From assembly GCF_900101395.1 (NCBI RefSeq), contig NZ_FMZO01000027.1:1-49515 (forward strand): a stretch of DNA of 49,515 nt, in the 5' to 3' direction. The notes beneath the pieces were generated by a model. That model did no database searches and was not told where the DNA came from. It saw nothing but the letters and a program-made list of their open reading frames with translations. Every line of letters begins with the position of its first letter. Position 1 is the stretch's first letter. Origin of the DNA: Niabella drilacis. GTDB lineage: Bacteria > Bacteroidota > Bacteroidia > Chitinophagales > Chitinophagaceae. The translations under genes and the position numbers were made by a program. Of the stretch, positions 33,446 to 42,808 are shown one piece after another.

Positions 33446-33612
33446 AGATACCCCGTTACAAATGACTTCAGCGATTTTGAAATAGTATCCGTAAAAAACA
33501 TGACCGGCACCCCCTGAGGAATGACGAAACATTAAGCCCCCCTTAACTACCCTTCATTTCTTAATGAGTCAATATCAACCGTACATGATTCTCAATCGAT
33601 CGGTTTTACTTT

Positions 33613-35394
33613 CTAACTTGCCCTTTTGTGCTGCAGGAGCATGTCCATAGCGTGCTCAAGGGTTCCCGCAGGGATCAGCTCACCGGCATTGACAAAGAAA
33701 ATTTCGTCGGCATTTTCGATCGTATTCAACCGGTGCGCAATGATGATCTTCGTGGTGGTTGCGGGCAGCCTGTCCAGGATCCCGTCCAAAAGCTTTTCCG
33801 TTACCGTATCGATATTGGCTGTTGCCTCATCCAGGATCACGATCTGCGGTTTACGCAATACAGCTCTTATAAATGCAATCAACTGTTTCTGGCCGAGACT
33901 GACAGAATCCGCCGAAGCCGTCAGCCGGGTTTCCAAACCGGCATCAAAACGGGCAAGCAGGTCGCCCAGCCCCGCATCGCTGATCACCTGCAGTAGCTGC
34001 CCGTCGCTCAGCCGGTGCAGTGTTTTATTGCCATACAGGATGTTTTCCCGTAGTGTTCCTGTAAATAAGAAGGGTTCCTGTAAAATAAACCCGATCGCGT
34101 TGGTACGCTCTTCTGCTGTATAGGTACGGATATCACTTCCGTTCAACAGTACTGTTCCCTCTACGGGATCATACAACCTTGCGATCAGGGCTGCCGTCGT
34201 GCTCTTTCCCCCGCCTGTAGGCCCTACCAGCGCATAGGTCTTACCGCTTTGCATTTCAAAACTGATGTCGTGCAACACTTTCTTGCCTCCGGGATAATGA
34301 AAAGATACATGCTGAAATGCCATTACCGCTTCAGGAGCCCCTGCGATTGCACCCGGTTTGCCTGCTATGGGCAGGTTCGATTGCCGGGAGAGGATCACCG
34401 AGATGCGGTCCCAGGCAGCCAGCGCCGTCTGGAAGCTGGCCCACAATGCTGCCAGTTCGCGCAGCGGACGGTAAAAGAATTGCACATAACTCATAAAGCT
34501 GATCAGCAAACCAAGCGTGAACTGCCCGTTCAGGATCAGGTAGATCCCAAAGCCCAGCACGATCAATTGAGCCAGGTTGGAGAAAAATCCAAATACCGGG
34601 GTAAACAGGTTATTGGCAATACCTGCTGTAACGGCGGTTTTATAGTTTGCATCATTTGCTTGTGCAAAACGATCCCTGAAATAGTCGCGCCGGTTAAACG
34701 CTATAATGGTTTTAAAATTTTGCAACCCCTCCTGTATATTGGCACTCAGCCCCCCGTTGGCTTTAAGACTGATCGCGTTCTTTTTCTTCACCCAGGGAGA
34801 AACCAGCAGCACAAACAACAGGATAAAAACAGCAGGTACCAGGGACGCTGCCCCCAGTTTCCAATGGATCGACAGCACAAAGACAGCCACGCCGATCATG
34901 GAAAAGATGCTATCCATGAACCGCATCAGCGACTGCGAGAAGAACTGGTTCACAGTATCAGTATCATTATTGATCCTTGAGATCAGGTCTCCGGAGCGGT
35001 TACTGTTAAAAAATGCGACCGGCAATTGCTGCAGTTTATCAAATACCTCGTTTCGCAGCAGGTACAACATGCGCTGTCCTACCCCACCCATCAGTTTAGC
35101 CTGCAGGTATTCTGTGCCGGCCCATACAATATAAATACCCAGCAGCAGGGCACTGTACTGCATCAGGGGGCCATATTGCTTTTTAAGAATAAAATGATCC
35201 ACAATATAGCCGATCAGGTAAGGGGTAAGCATGGTGATGCCGGCGTTCAGCACCATAACAAAAAAGGCCACCAGGAGGTTTCTTTTTTCACCCTTCATAA
35301 ACCGGAACATCTTGCGCAATGCAGCGCCTGCAGAACTTTTCTGTTCCCGGTCGAGGTTATAATCCGTTTGATGATTCCCGCTTTCTTCCTGCAT
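33613..35394 (-). CDS. ABC exporter half-transporter, subunit with degenerate signature motif
   Basis: This 593-residue fused permease-ATPase has six transmembrane helices (about 30-320) and an ATPase domain (about 350-585). Walker A is GPTGGGKST, Walker B is IVILDEATANID and the switch His is present (IIAHRLNTI), but the signature is SLGQKQ instead of LSGGQ. Its partner gene lies 5 bases upstream and has the opposite defect, so the two should form a heterodimer with one good and one poor ATP site. The substrate (lipid, peptide or drug) cannot be told from sequence. Confidence 0.9.
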   Translation of the reverse strand: MQEESGNHQTDYNLDREQKSSAGAALRKMFRFMKGEKRNLLVAFFVMVLNAGITMLTPYLIGYIVDHFILKKQYGPLMQYSALLLGIYIVWAGTEYLQAKLMGGVGQRMLYLLRNEVFDKLQQLPVAFFNSNRSGDLISRINNDTDTVNQFFSQSLMRFMDSIFSMIGVAVFVLSIHWKLGAASLVPAVFILLFVLLVSPWVKKKNAISLKANGGLSANIQEGLQNFKTIIAFNRRDYFRDRFAQANDANYKTAVTAGIANNLFTPVFGFFSNLAQLIVLGFGIYLILNGQFTLGLLISFMSYVQFFYRPLRELAALWASFQTALAAWDRISVILSRQSNLPIAGKPGAIAGAPEAVMAFQHVSFHYPGGKKVLHDISFEMQSGKTYALVGPTGGGKSTTAALIARLYDPVEGTVLLNGSDIRTYTAEERTNAIGFILQEPFLFTGTLRENILYGNKTLHRLSDGQLLQVISDAGLGDLLARFDAGLETRLTASADSVSLGQKQLIAFIRAVLRKPQIVILDEATANIDTVTEKLLDGILDRLPATTTKIIIAHRLNTIENADEIFFVNAGELIPAGTLEHAMDMLLQHKRAS

Positions 35395-35399
35395 TCTGT

Positions 35400-37151
35400 T
35401 TAAGCTTCAGTGGTTTGATAATTGTTCAGACTCTGCTGGCTCTGCAGGATCTGGTTATATTCCGGGTTGGAGCGCAACAGTTGCTCATGGGTGCCTCTGG
35501 CGATCAGTTCGCCTTCCATCAGCAAAATGATCTGCTCGTAATCCTTTACCGGGTCCAGGTTCTGGGTAATAGAAACGATGGTGATGCCCGGGTAATTTTC
35601 CGCAACATTTTTCCAGATCCGCTGCTCGGTATTCCGGTCTACCCGCGCCGTAAATTCATCCAGCAACAGGATCCGGGGGTTACCTGCCAGGGCCCTGGCC
35701 AGCATGATCCGTTGTTTTTGCCCTCCGGACAAACTGAGGCCCCGTTCAGACACCTCGGTATCCAATCCCCCGGGAAGACTGTCGACAAAATCGGACAGTT
35801 CTGCCGTACGCACAGCCTTTTGCAGCGCTGCTTCCGAAACATCCGCGTTGAAGGCGATGTTTTCCCGGAGGCTCATATTAAAAATAATGGCATCCTGGAA
35901 CACCAGCCCTATCTGCCGCAGCAGTACTTCCTGGTTATAGGTTTGTATAGGTACCCCATCATAACAGATCGTTCCCTGCTGAGGGTTGATCAATGTGGTT
36001 AAGGCATAAAACAACTGCGTTTTGCCGGCGGCAGTGGGACCAATAATAGCGGTACGGGAGCCCGCTTTTATACTAAAGGAAACATGATCCAACGCTTTTT
36101 TTTCACCAAACATTACTGTGAGGTCCTTCACTTCAATAGCACCTTCCAGCTGTTTCTCAAAACTGCCGCCCTCTTCGGTATCCGGGGCATTCAGTACTTC
36201 ATGAATGCGGCTATACGAGGCGGAAGCCCGCGCTATCAGGTTACTCATAAACCCGATCAGCAAAATGGGAAAGATCAAAATAGCGATATAACTGTTAAAA
36301 GCGGCAAATTCTCCCATGGTCATGGATCCCGTAATAGCATAGTGCCCGCCTATTGCCACAACTGCCAGCACCGCAAGGTTGGCCGTAAATACGATGATAG
36401 GGATCAGCGTTGCGAACAATTTCAGAATCGACAGCCCCAGGTTCTTTGCCTCACCGCTGGCTTCCATAAATTTATTGTACTCCAGGAACTGTGCGTTGAG
36501 TACCCGGATGAGAGCTGCCCCCAGGATCGATTCATTAATGGTCTTATTGAGTTTGTCGATCACCTCCTGTGATCGTTTGAACAGTGTTTTTATTTTTTTG
36601 AACACAAAAACAAACGCCAGTGCGATGATGGGGATCACCCCAAGCACGATCAGCCCCAGCCGCCAGTTGATGCTCAGCAGCAGGGCAGCCGTGCCCAGGA
36701 TCAGTACCACCGACGATATAATATTGACGATCGCCTGCGAAACAAAGGTCTTCACTGCGTTTACATCCGAAGTGATATTGGTCAGCAATTTATTAGGGCT
36801 TGTATCCTGTATAAAAGCATGCGTTTGCCGGGAAATTTTATCCGCAAGCTGTTTCCTCAGATCCCGGGCAACCCTTTCCGATGCATAGGTTTGCACCAAA
36901 CTCTGAAAATAGGTAAGCAACAGGATCAGCACCGATACAGCCAGGAAATAGACCACCAGCCGCTGCATGTGGAACCGGCTCTGCGAAAAATCATCGATAG
37001 CCGACTGTATGAGTTTCGGCACAACCAGGCTTAGCCCGTTACTGAATAACGCAAGGACCAGTAATAAACTGATAAGTCCCCTGTAGGGCCTGAGCATGCG
37101 GAACATGCTTGGCTTTGCTGCCTTACCGATATTTGTTGTTTGTTCTGTCAT
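35400..37151 (-). CDS. ABC exporter half-transporter, subunit with altered switch His
   Basis: From the ATG at 37151 (a GTG at 37157 is less likely) this is a 583-residue exporter with an N-terminal membrane domain (about 25-315) and an ATPase domain (about 335-570). Walker A is GPTAAGKTQ, the signature is the canonical LSGGQKQR, Walker B is ILLLDEFTARVD, but the switch His is Gln (SITQNLDP). It pairs with the gene that begins 5 bases downstream. The retained signature completes the catalytic site formed with the partner's Walker motifs, while its own site is degenerate. Confidence 0.9.
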   Translation of the reverse strand: MTEQTTNIGKAAKPSMFRMLRPYRGLISLLLVLALFSNGLSLVVPKLIQSAIDDFSQSRFHMQRLVVYFLAVSVLILLLTYFQSLVQTYASERVARDLRKQLADKISRQTHAFIQDTSPNKLLTNITSDVNAVKTFVSQAIVNIISSVVLILGTAALLLSINWRLGLIVLGVIPIIALAFVFVFKKIKTLFKRSQEVIDKLNKTINESILGAALIRVLNAQFLEYNKFMEASGEAKNLGLSILKLFATLIPIIVFTANLAVLAVVAIGGHYAITGSMTMGEFAAFNSYIAILIFPILLIGFMSNLIARASASYSRIHEVLNAPDTEEGGSFEKQLEGAIEVKDLTVMFGEKKALDHVSFSIKAGSRTAIIGPTAAGKTQLFYALTTLINPQQGTICYDGVPIQTYNQEVLLRQIGLVFQDAIIFNMSLRENIAFNADVSEAALQKAVRTAELSDFVDSLPGGLDTEVSERGLSLSGGQKQRIMLARALAGNPRILLLDEFTARVDRNTEQRIWKNVAENYPGITIVSITQNLDPVKDYEQIILLMEGELIARGTHEQLLRSNPEYNQILQSQQSLNNYQTTEA

Positions 37152-37276
37152 ATACACTTTACAGGGGCAATTCAGCAGAATTGATGCTGCTTTTATTGAT
37201 AACGAATGGCACGCTTCTTTACTTTAAACCTTAACCCCGCAGGATTGCGAAATTAGAGATAAAGCCACAGAGATTC

Positions 37277-37340
37277 TGAAACACTGAGTTTTTTTATTCT
37301 CATTCTCCGGCAGCCATAGCAATGGTGGATCAGGAACACC
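37277..37340. repeat. Dispersed AT-rich repeat, copy 2
   Basis: This is related to 24059-24120 at roughly 70-75%, in the same orientation, and again lies upstream of a minus-strand gene. A 7-bp-stem hairpin GTTCCGACCGTTCGGAAC follows at 37410-37427. Together they account for most of the gap 37152-37463, in which no gene is seen. Confidence 0.5.
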
Positions 37341-37463
37341 TGCTTTTTGATATGCCCTCCCTCAACCGGCAGCCGGGAGGTTTTAATTCGGAAAAGTAAA
37401 GTATGCTGTGTTCCGACCGTTCGGAACGGTGCTTCAGTCGTAAACCGGCAATGAGGTCAGGGA

Positions 37464-38483
37464 TCAGTTACGGATCTCCCTTCTCATAAAGCGCTGATAC
37501 GCCAGGGCAAAACACAGCAAGGTTGCAGCCAGTAAGCCACACAACTGCGGCCATACGATCAATAGGCTCTCCCGCAGCGAAAGCGGTGTAGGAATAGCTC
37601 CTGACATCTGTTCCATCGACAGGGGCCCCAGGCTTCTTACCGAAGGCATCAGCAAAGTAGTCGTCCCATCTGCATAAAGCTGGCTGGGCACCAACCTCAG
37701 AAAGGTCATGATGGTGTTATTATAACCGGTTACTTCATCCGGCGAAAGCAGGGCAGGATCCGGCAAAACGGCTTTGATCACCAGGCTCATGATCATCTGG
37801 TAAAAGACAGTAAAAAATAACCAGATCCCGATAGCGGTGAGTGCCGAGGTGGCCGCCTGCTTAAACACAACCGAAAGCAGGATAGAAAGGTTCAGCCAGA
37901 ACCCCACATAAACAATCGTCAGCACAATAAAACACAGGATGCGCAAAAACTCCTGAGGCTCTATACGCACCCCGGTAATAATAAGCCCGCCCCCGATCAT
38001 CAGCAACCCAAGCGATAAGAAAAGCACGCTGATCACAATGAGCGCACCTGTGAACTTTGCCAGCAACAGGTTATCCCGGTACACTGGTTGCGCCAGTAAG
38101 CGGATCAGTGTACCATTATTCTGCTCGGCATTGACCGCATCAAACCCCAGGCCAATGCCCAGCAGCGGCCCCAGGAAACCAACAAAGATGTGAAAAGGCG
38201 GCAAGCTGTTATCGGTGATGGTCAGTAACTTCAGGTATAAGAACAGGCTGTCAGGATCCTCGGCATTCCCAACGGCTTTGGAGATATTGGACAAGGATAC
38301 ATACATAGACCCCAAAAAAGTAAGCAGCATCAGGACCAGTAAAATAATGAACCGCCAACTGCGTATATGATCCGCTACTTCTTTGCGGACCATCACTGAA
38401 AACGGCCGGTCGCCCACCTTCGTACTCCTGCTACTTACGTTTCCTGAAAAAAGACCTTTGAAATAAACCGCTGGATTTTTCAC
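37464..38483 (-). CDS. ABC-2-type permease of a NEW3-associated transporter
   Basis: This integral membrane protein of up to 339 residues has about six helices (near 47-67, 105-125, 150-175, 185-210, 220-245 and 310-330) and the typical ABC-2 permease pattern, with NAEQNNGTLIRLLAQPVYRDNLLLAKF after the second helix. The first possible start (GTG 38483) overlaps the ATPase gene by 53 bases; GTG 38417 and ATG 38393 (MVRKEVADHIRSW) are alternatives, the last giving no overlap. It forms an operon with the ATPase and the NEW3 protein. The layout resembles NosFY- and Gld-like export systems, but the substrate is unknown. Confidence 0.85.
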   Translation of the reverse strand: MKNPAVYFKGLFSGNVSSRSTKVGDRPFSVMVRKEVADHIRSWRFIILLVLMLLTFLGSMYVSLSNISKAVGNAEDPDSLFLYLKLLTITDNSLPPFHIFVGFLGPLLGIGLGFDAVNAEQNNGTLIRLLAQPVYRDNLLLAKFTGALIVISVLFLSLGLLMIGGGLIITGVRIEPQEFLRILCFIVLTIVYVGFWLNLSILLSVVFKQAATSALTAIGIWLFFTVFYQMIMSLVIKAVLPDPALLSPDEVTGYNNTIMTFLRLVPSQLYADGTTTLLMPSVRSLGPLSMEQMSGAIPTPLSLRESLLIVWPQLCGLLAATLLCFALAYQRFMRREIRN

Positions 38484-39438
38484 TGGAACTATTCTCGTTT
38501 AAATTGGTTTCAAAATAACGTTCATAAATTTCATCTAGCCCATAGGAGCGCTGCTGCACGCCTGTAATATGCATTCCCTTTTGAACAAGGAAGCGTACCA
38601 GGTCCGGGGTGCATCCTGTACTGCCCGATATCTGCAATAAATGATCATTTACCAGCACCTTCTTTACGGTTTCGATAGCCAACAGATCCGTTTCCAATGT
38701 TGGAGGAACCGGGTTTTGTACAGTCACTTCAACTACAAAAGGCTCGCGGGCAAACAGGTTGCCAGCCAGGGTGTCAATATTTCCTTCCGCTAACAGCTTT
38801 CCTCCTACAAAGATCCCCACACGGTCGCATACCTGTTGTACCTGGTGCAGGTGATGTGAGGAGAGCAGTACGGTAAGCCCTTGCTGCCTGCTCAGCTGTT
38901 TGATTAGCGCCAGGAAATCCTTTACCCCACTGGGGTCAATCCCCAGCGTAGGCTCATCCAGGATGATCACTTCCGGCTGTTTAATAAGCACATCTGCCAG
39001 GCCCAGCCGCTGTTTCATCCCACGCGAAAATGTGGCCGTCCGCTTATTCATGGCACCCGAAAGTCCTACCTCTTCCAGCATTTCCCGTGCCCGTTCTTTT
39101 ACCTCAGCTTCAGCAATACCATTCAGCCGGCCTACATACACGAGGTTTTCCAACGCAGTCATATTGTTGTAGAAACCGATATTATCCGGCATATAACCAA
39201 CCTTTTGCTTAACCGGTATGGGGTTTTTGGTAGCATTGAAACCGCAAACCGTGGCCACGCCTGAAGTGGGTTCGGTAAGCCCCAGCAACATCAGGATCGT
39301 GGTAGATTTGCCGGCCCCGTTGGGTCCCAGCAGCCCAAAGATCTCTCCTTTATTAATGGTAAGATCCAGGTCATCCACGGCTCTTAATGAACGGTAACAT
39401 TTCGTTAACCCCTTCAGTTCAATGATCGGAGCTTCCAT
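38431..39438 (-). CDS. ABC transporter ATPase of a NEW3-associated transporter
   Basis: This 335-residue cytoplasmic ATPase has Walker A GPNGAGKSTT, signature FSRGMKQRLGLADVL, Walker B VIILDEPTLGIDP and switch SSHHLHQV. The signature is the SRGM(K/Q)QR form seen in ABC-2 multidrug and NosF-like ATPases. The C-terminal 110 residues form a regulatory domain. It starts 2 bases after the NEW3 gene ends and energises the permease encoded downstream. Confidence 0.92.
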   Translation of the reverse strand: MEAPIIELKGLTKCYRSLRAVDDLDLTINKGEIFGLLGPNGAGKSTTILMLLGLTEPTSGVATVCGFNATKNPIPVKQKVGYMPDNIGFYNNMTALENLVYVGRLNGIAEAEVKERAREMLEEVGLSGAMNKRTATFSRGMKQRLGLADVLIKQPEVIILDEPTLGIDPSGVKDFLALIKQLSRQQGLTVLLSSHHLHQVQQVCDRVGIFVGGKLLAEGNIDTLAGNLFAREPFVVEVTVQNPVPPTLETDLLAIETVKKVLVNDHLLQISGSTGCTPDLVRFLVQKGMHITGVQQRSYGLDEIYERYFETNLNENSSSEKSSGLFQRSFFRKRK

Positions 39439-39440
39439 GA

Positions 39441-40307
39441 TTATCGTCTTCCATATTTACGGATCAGATAATAAATGATACCGATCGCCAGAAGGATCAC
39501 CAGCAATCCGATCCAACCTGATAACAGCGAGGTTTTTACTGTCATACGGAATGCCGCACTGGAATTAGCGTTTGGATTTTTAACACTGAAGTTGGTTACA
39601 TAATCTCCTGCAATAGTTTTCCCGGGTACCTTCAGGGTTGCTGTTACGTCGAGGGTCTTCCCCGGTTCCAGCTGGTTGATCTTTGAAGGCTCAAAAGAAG
39701 CATCCCATTGTGAAGGCGCCTGTGCAGAAAGCTCCAGGTTATCCAGCGCAATAGTACCGGTGTTGCGTACAACAAGATGCAGCTGTGTATTGCTGCCCTC
39801 GGTTACTTCATCGCTCAGTCTTCCTGTTGGGGTACTCAGCTCCACGGCATAGGCCCCTTTTACTACGGCTTCAATAGTTAAAGCAGCGGTATCCATTCCG
39901 GAAATCGCTTTTAAAGGGATACTGTACTTACCAGGCCGGGCAACAGGCGAGGGATTTACCTCTATGGAAATGTCCTGCGTTTTGTTTGAATCCAGGCGGA
40001 ACGATGCAACCTGGCTGCCTTCCACTTTAAAGGCCACGCTCCAGCCGATGGGTGCATCCGACCTTAATTCATAGATCCGGGCCTGCCGGGCGCCATTATG
40101 CAGGGTGGCATTATACCGGAAGGTTTCATTAACTGCAGCTTCCAGGTTCATTAACCGGGCCGTAAAGGCTGAACCGGTCCCTCCTCCGGATTGGGAAAAC
40201 GAAGATCCCGGATAAAAAACAATTGCTGATAAAAACAGCAGGCAGCGGAATACCTTTCTCTTTCCGCCCCGAAACGAAAGTAGACTTTGTTGTGCTAACA
40301 TATACAT
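39441..40307 (-). CDS. Secreted, membrane-anchored protein with two NEW3/Ig-like domains
   Basis: From the ATG at 40307 this is a 288-residue protein: signal peptide (FLSAIVFYPGSSFSQ), two NEW3-type Ig-like domains (about 45-140 and 150-250, the second with RNTGTIALDNLELSAQAPSQW and LEPGKTLDVTATLKVP), and a C-terminal transmembrane helix followed by KYGRR. NEW3 domains are found next to glycosidases and in ABC-linked export loci. It is the first gene of the three-gene unit. The frame is open to a TTG at 40349, but that lies inside the -7 box of the predicted promoter and so cannot be the start. Confidence 0.85.
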   Translation of the reverse strand: MYMLAQQSLLSFRGGKRKVFRCLLFLSAIVFYPGSSFSQSGGGTGSAFTARLMNLEAAVNETFRYNATLHNGARQARIYELRSDAPIGWSVAFKVEGSQVASFRLDSNKTQDISIEVNPSPVARPGKYSIPLKAISGMDTAALTIEAVVKGAYAVELSTPTGRLSDEVTEGSNTQLHLVVRNTGTIALDNLELSAQAPSQWDASFEPSKINQLEPGKTLDVTATLKVPGKTIAGDYVTNFSVKNPNANSSAAFRMTVKTSLLSGWIGLLVILLAIGIIYYLIRKYGRR

Positions 40308-40346
40308 TAATAAATAATAAAATTCATTAATAAAATAATAGCGCCT

Positions 40347-40376
40347 CAAATATGGGAATACCTTTTTGAGTGCAAA
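40347..40376 (-). promoter_or_regulatory. Promoter of the NEW3-ABC operon
   Basis: Read on the minus strand, TTTG (40376-40373), an 18-base spacer and CATATTTG (40354-40347, one mismatch to TAnnTTTG) form a good Bacteroidota promoter. Transcription would begin near 40340, about 33 bases before the ATG at 40307. Confidence 0.55.
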
Positions 40377-40772
40377 CGTTGATTGTTCTTGAGTAAAAGG
40401 TGGACTAAAATTATAAAAAGATTGGTTTCCACAAAAAAAAATGGATGAACGGTAAGTTCGCGCTTACAACTGGTCTGTTCCCGCCGGTATTATATCAACC
40501 CTACATGCACCTGTTTGCCGGAAGGGTAAGCCGGCCTTAAGTAATTTTATTCTATTGGCTTTTCACATGCGCGCTACATCGCTACGCGGGTACGATATAG
40601 TTGATGCGCTTTTGTAAAACTTCGCCGGCCAGCTTTGTACTCGGGTTGCAGAGCTTCGGCGTTGTGCTATGTACATGCAACATAGCCTGATCAAATTCCT
40701 GGTAATAAATATTCCGATAAGATCGGACCCTTCTTCTACATTCCGAAGGCAGATGCCTTCCCAGATGAATAC
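40377..40772. other. Intergenic region without a supported gene
   Basis: These 396 bases lie between the EamA gene and the NEW3-ABC promoter. A small minus-strand open frame (40776-40582, 64 codons) overlaps the EamA stop and has no signal, motif or promoter. A hairpin GCTATGT/ACATAGC is present at about 40667-40687. The sequence may be a decayed repeat, but I have no second copy in the window to prove it. Confidence 0.4.
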
Positions 40773-41672
40773 TCAACGCTTGTCACCGGCCCTGCGCCTG
40801 TCGGACTGGCTGAGCGCCAGCCCTGCCAATACCAGTATTACTCCAAGAATAGTAAAGATGCTTACAGGATCCCGTACCCAAAGCGCTGCAATGATAATTC
40901 CGAATACCGGCGAAATAAACAGCCACATTCCTGCCTTAACAGCATCCTGTTTCAGCAGATCCAGCCAAAGCAGCACGGCCCCTATGGAAACCGGTATTGC
41001 CAGCCAAAGCGTACCACCCCAAAACGCCCAGGTATAATGGTTGGCAGGTGCTTTATAGGTAACCAGGGCTACCGGCAGCATCAACAGCCCCCCAAAAAAA
41101 GTTTGCCAGCCGTTGATCACAAACAGGTGCATTTGTCCCCAGCTCCTTGAAGAAAAATACATGGTTCCGATAGAGTAAGAAAGCATACTGGCCAGCAGCA
41201 GTACAAGGCCCCATGGCGTAACCGAGGCTCCGCCCAGCAAGGGCCAGGCCACTACCAAAATACCCAGGAGGCAGATACAAATAGCCAGGATAATGCGCAG
41301 CGGTAAGGGTTTTTTTAGAAAGAAAACGGATATAAAACTAATGAATACGGGGCTCACAGCCACTGTCAGGGCCCCGATGCTGGCGGTTACCTGCTGCATG
41401 GCAAATACATACAGACCCAGGTAAACGGTGATGTTCAGCATACCATAAATAACCAGGGGCTTCCATTCTCTTTTTTGTGGCAACGGTTTGCGAAGCACCA
41501 GGTGTGCTATTATAAGCATAATGAGAGAAGCCACGCCAAAACGTGTTACAGCAATCACGAGCGGTTGGGCAACGTTCAATGCAACTTTTGTTGCTGTTGA
41601 AGCAGATGACCACAATACGGCAAATACCAGCCCTGCCAGTATCCATTTTAACCCGTTATGTTTTTTTTGCAT
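40773..41672 (-). CDS. EamA/DMT-family transporter
   Basis: From the ATG at 41672 (a GTG at 41678 is possible) this is a 299-residue inner-membrane protein with ten predicted helices in two EamA repeats: the first from about residue 8 (ILAGLVFAVLWSSASTATKVAL) to about 145, the second from about 150 to 290. EamA proteins export amino acids, metabolites or drugs by proton exchange; the substrate cannot be predicted. It is transcribed alone. The strong hairpin at 41766-41805 separates it from the dead nuclease gene upstream. Confidence 0.88.
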   Translation of the reverse strand: MQKKHNGLKWILAGLVFAVLWSSASTATKVALNVAQPLVIAVTRFGVASLIMLIIAHLVLRKPLPQKREWKPLVIYGMLNITVYLGLYVFAMQQVTASIGALTVAVSPVFISFISVFFLKKPLPLRIILAICICLLGILVVAWPLLGGASVTPWGLVLLLASMLSYSIGTMYFSSRSWGQMHLFVINGWQTFFGGLLMLPVALVTYKAPANHYTWAFWGGTLWLAIPVSIGAVLLWLDLLKQDAVKAGMWLFISPVFGIIIAALWVRDPVSIFTILGVILVLAGLALSQSDRRRAGDKR

Positions 41673-41765
41673 GTTCACCTAAAGAATCCGGCAAAAATAC
41701 GGGGTTAGCGGAATAATGACGGCATTGCATTTTTCAGGCACTATGAATAACTATAGCTCCATAAT

Positions 41766-41805
41766 AAAAAGGACGGTCACTAAACAGATAGTGACCGTCC
41801 TTTTT
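41766..41805 (-). terminator. Strong intrinsic terminator
   Basis: A perfect 17-bp stem (41766-41782 with 41789-41805) closes the loop AACAGA and ends in a T run on both strands. It lies 16 bases beyond the stop codon of the minus-strand Rpn pseudogene and still insulates the EamA gene from it. Confidence 0.9.
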
Positions 41806-41821
41806 CGCTATTTCGAAAATC

Positions 41822-42707
41822 TTATTTGCCCTTCTCTAAAGACGCCCGGATCTTTTTTACAAAGTCAAGCGATACTTCAGCAGCATTTATGACCTGCTCA
41901 TCCGTAAAGCCAAATTTGCTGATCAGGTTCGTAACAACTTCTGCCTTCCCTTTAGCCTTTCCTTCTGTTATTCCAATTTCCTCGGCGGTCTTTAACACTG
42001 CGTACCCGGTCCATCTATCCAAAACATCTTTTTGATATAACATAAATTCCCTCGCTTTTAAGTTAGCTACCTTTGCCATTTCAAACAGTTCTTGAAAAAC
42101 TTCTCCTTATAAAGTCACCGGAATTTCTTCTAATTTCCCCATATCGCGCAGCGCATACAATCAACGCTCCAGGTCCGTTTTTATATCCTTTTCCTCAAGC
42201 TTAAAGTTCGGTAATGCTAAAAATATGAACTCCAATTTATTATAAAATACGGTACCATCGTCTTACCCTATGCAGGTATTTTCGGGGCTGGGAACGGTTA
42301 AAATTAAAGTCTGCCAGCCCAATAAAGTATACTTCCTCCAATTCAAGATCCCAATGTTTATAGCCCTTCGGCCCTTACTCATGCAGCCTGCTTGCAGTAT
42401 AAAAGATAGCCCGGTCTATAAACCGTTTCTGAATGGTCCGTTGTACTTCAATGATAAAGATCTCCCCATCTGCCCCCGTGCAGGTAACATCAAAAATGGC
42501 CTTACGGTAATGCCGTGCAGGACCATTATTTTCCTGTTGATTATAGACCAGGTCGCATATTACCTTACAGCCTTTGAACAACTCGTTCAGGAAAGCGTTC
42601 AGCAACTCTTTCTGAGTTGAGCCGAATATTCTTTTAACGCCAAAATCAGTTAGCAGGTCAATATACCAACCTGTCGGAGGAGCCTCCGTTTCTTTCATAG
42701 CAGCCAT
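41822..42707 (-). pseudogene. Broken Rpn/PD-(D/E)XK nuclease-family transposase gene
   Basis: The N-terminal part (42707-42375) encodes an intact PD-(D/E)XK beginning: WYIDLLTDFGVKRIFG, then FDVTCTGADGEIFIIEVQR with the catalytic D, E and Q, ending SRLHE. The reading frame then meets TAA (42375-42377) where the family has Gln, continues as HWDLELEEVYFIGLADFNF, shifts frame near 42250, resumes as DDGTVFYNKLEFIFLALPNF, and meets TGA (42161-42163) in place of Trp and TAA (42107-42109) before the C-terminal part (42079-41822, MLYQKDVLDRW to the end). Rpn proteins promote RecA-independent recombination. Three nonsense changes and one frameshift make this a clear pseudogene of a full-length family member. 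Confidence 0.9.
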
Positions 42708-42808
42708 GCTTAAGGATACAAATTTTCAAAATAAGAAATCCCTTTTTTACAGGTCCGGCATGCCGTCAGCGTTTTACTATATTTACAGTACCTTAAAATC
42801 ATCATTTA

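Noticed and set aside
33298-33510. 70-codon minus-strand frame covering the MITE-like element
   Set aside because: Most of it is the repeat itself, and the start lies in unrelated flanking DNA.
40582-40776. 64-codon minus-strand frame between the EamA and NEW3 genes
   Set aside because: No signal, motif or promoter; it overlaps the EamA stop region and looks like translated intergenic sequence.
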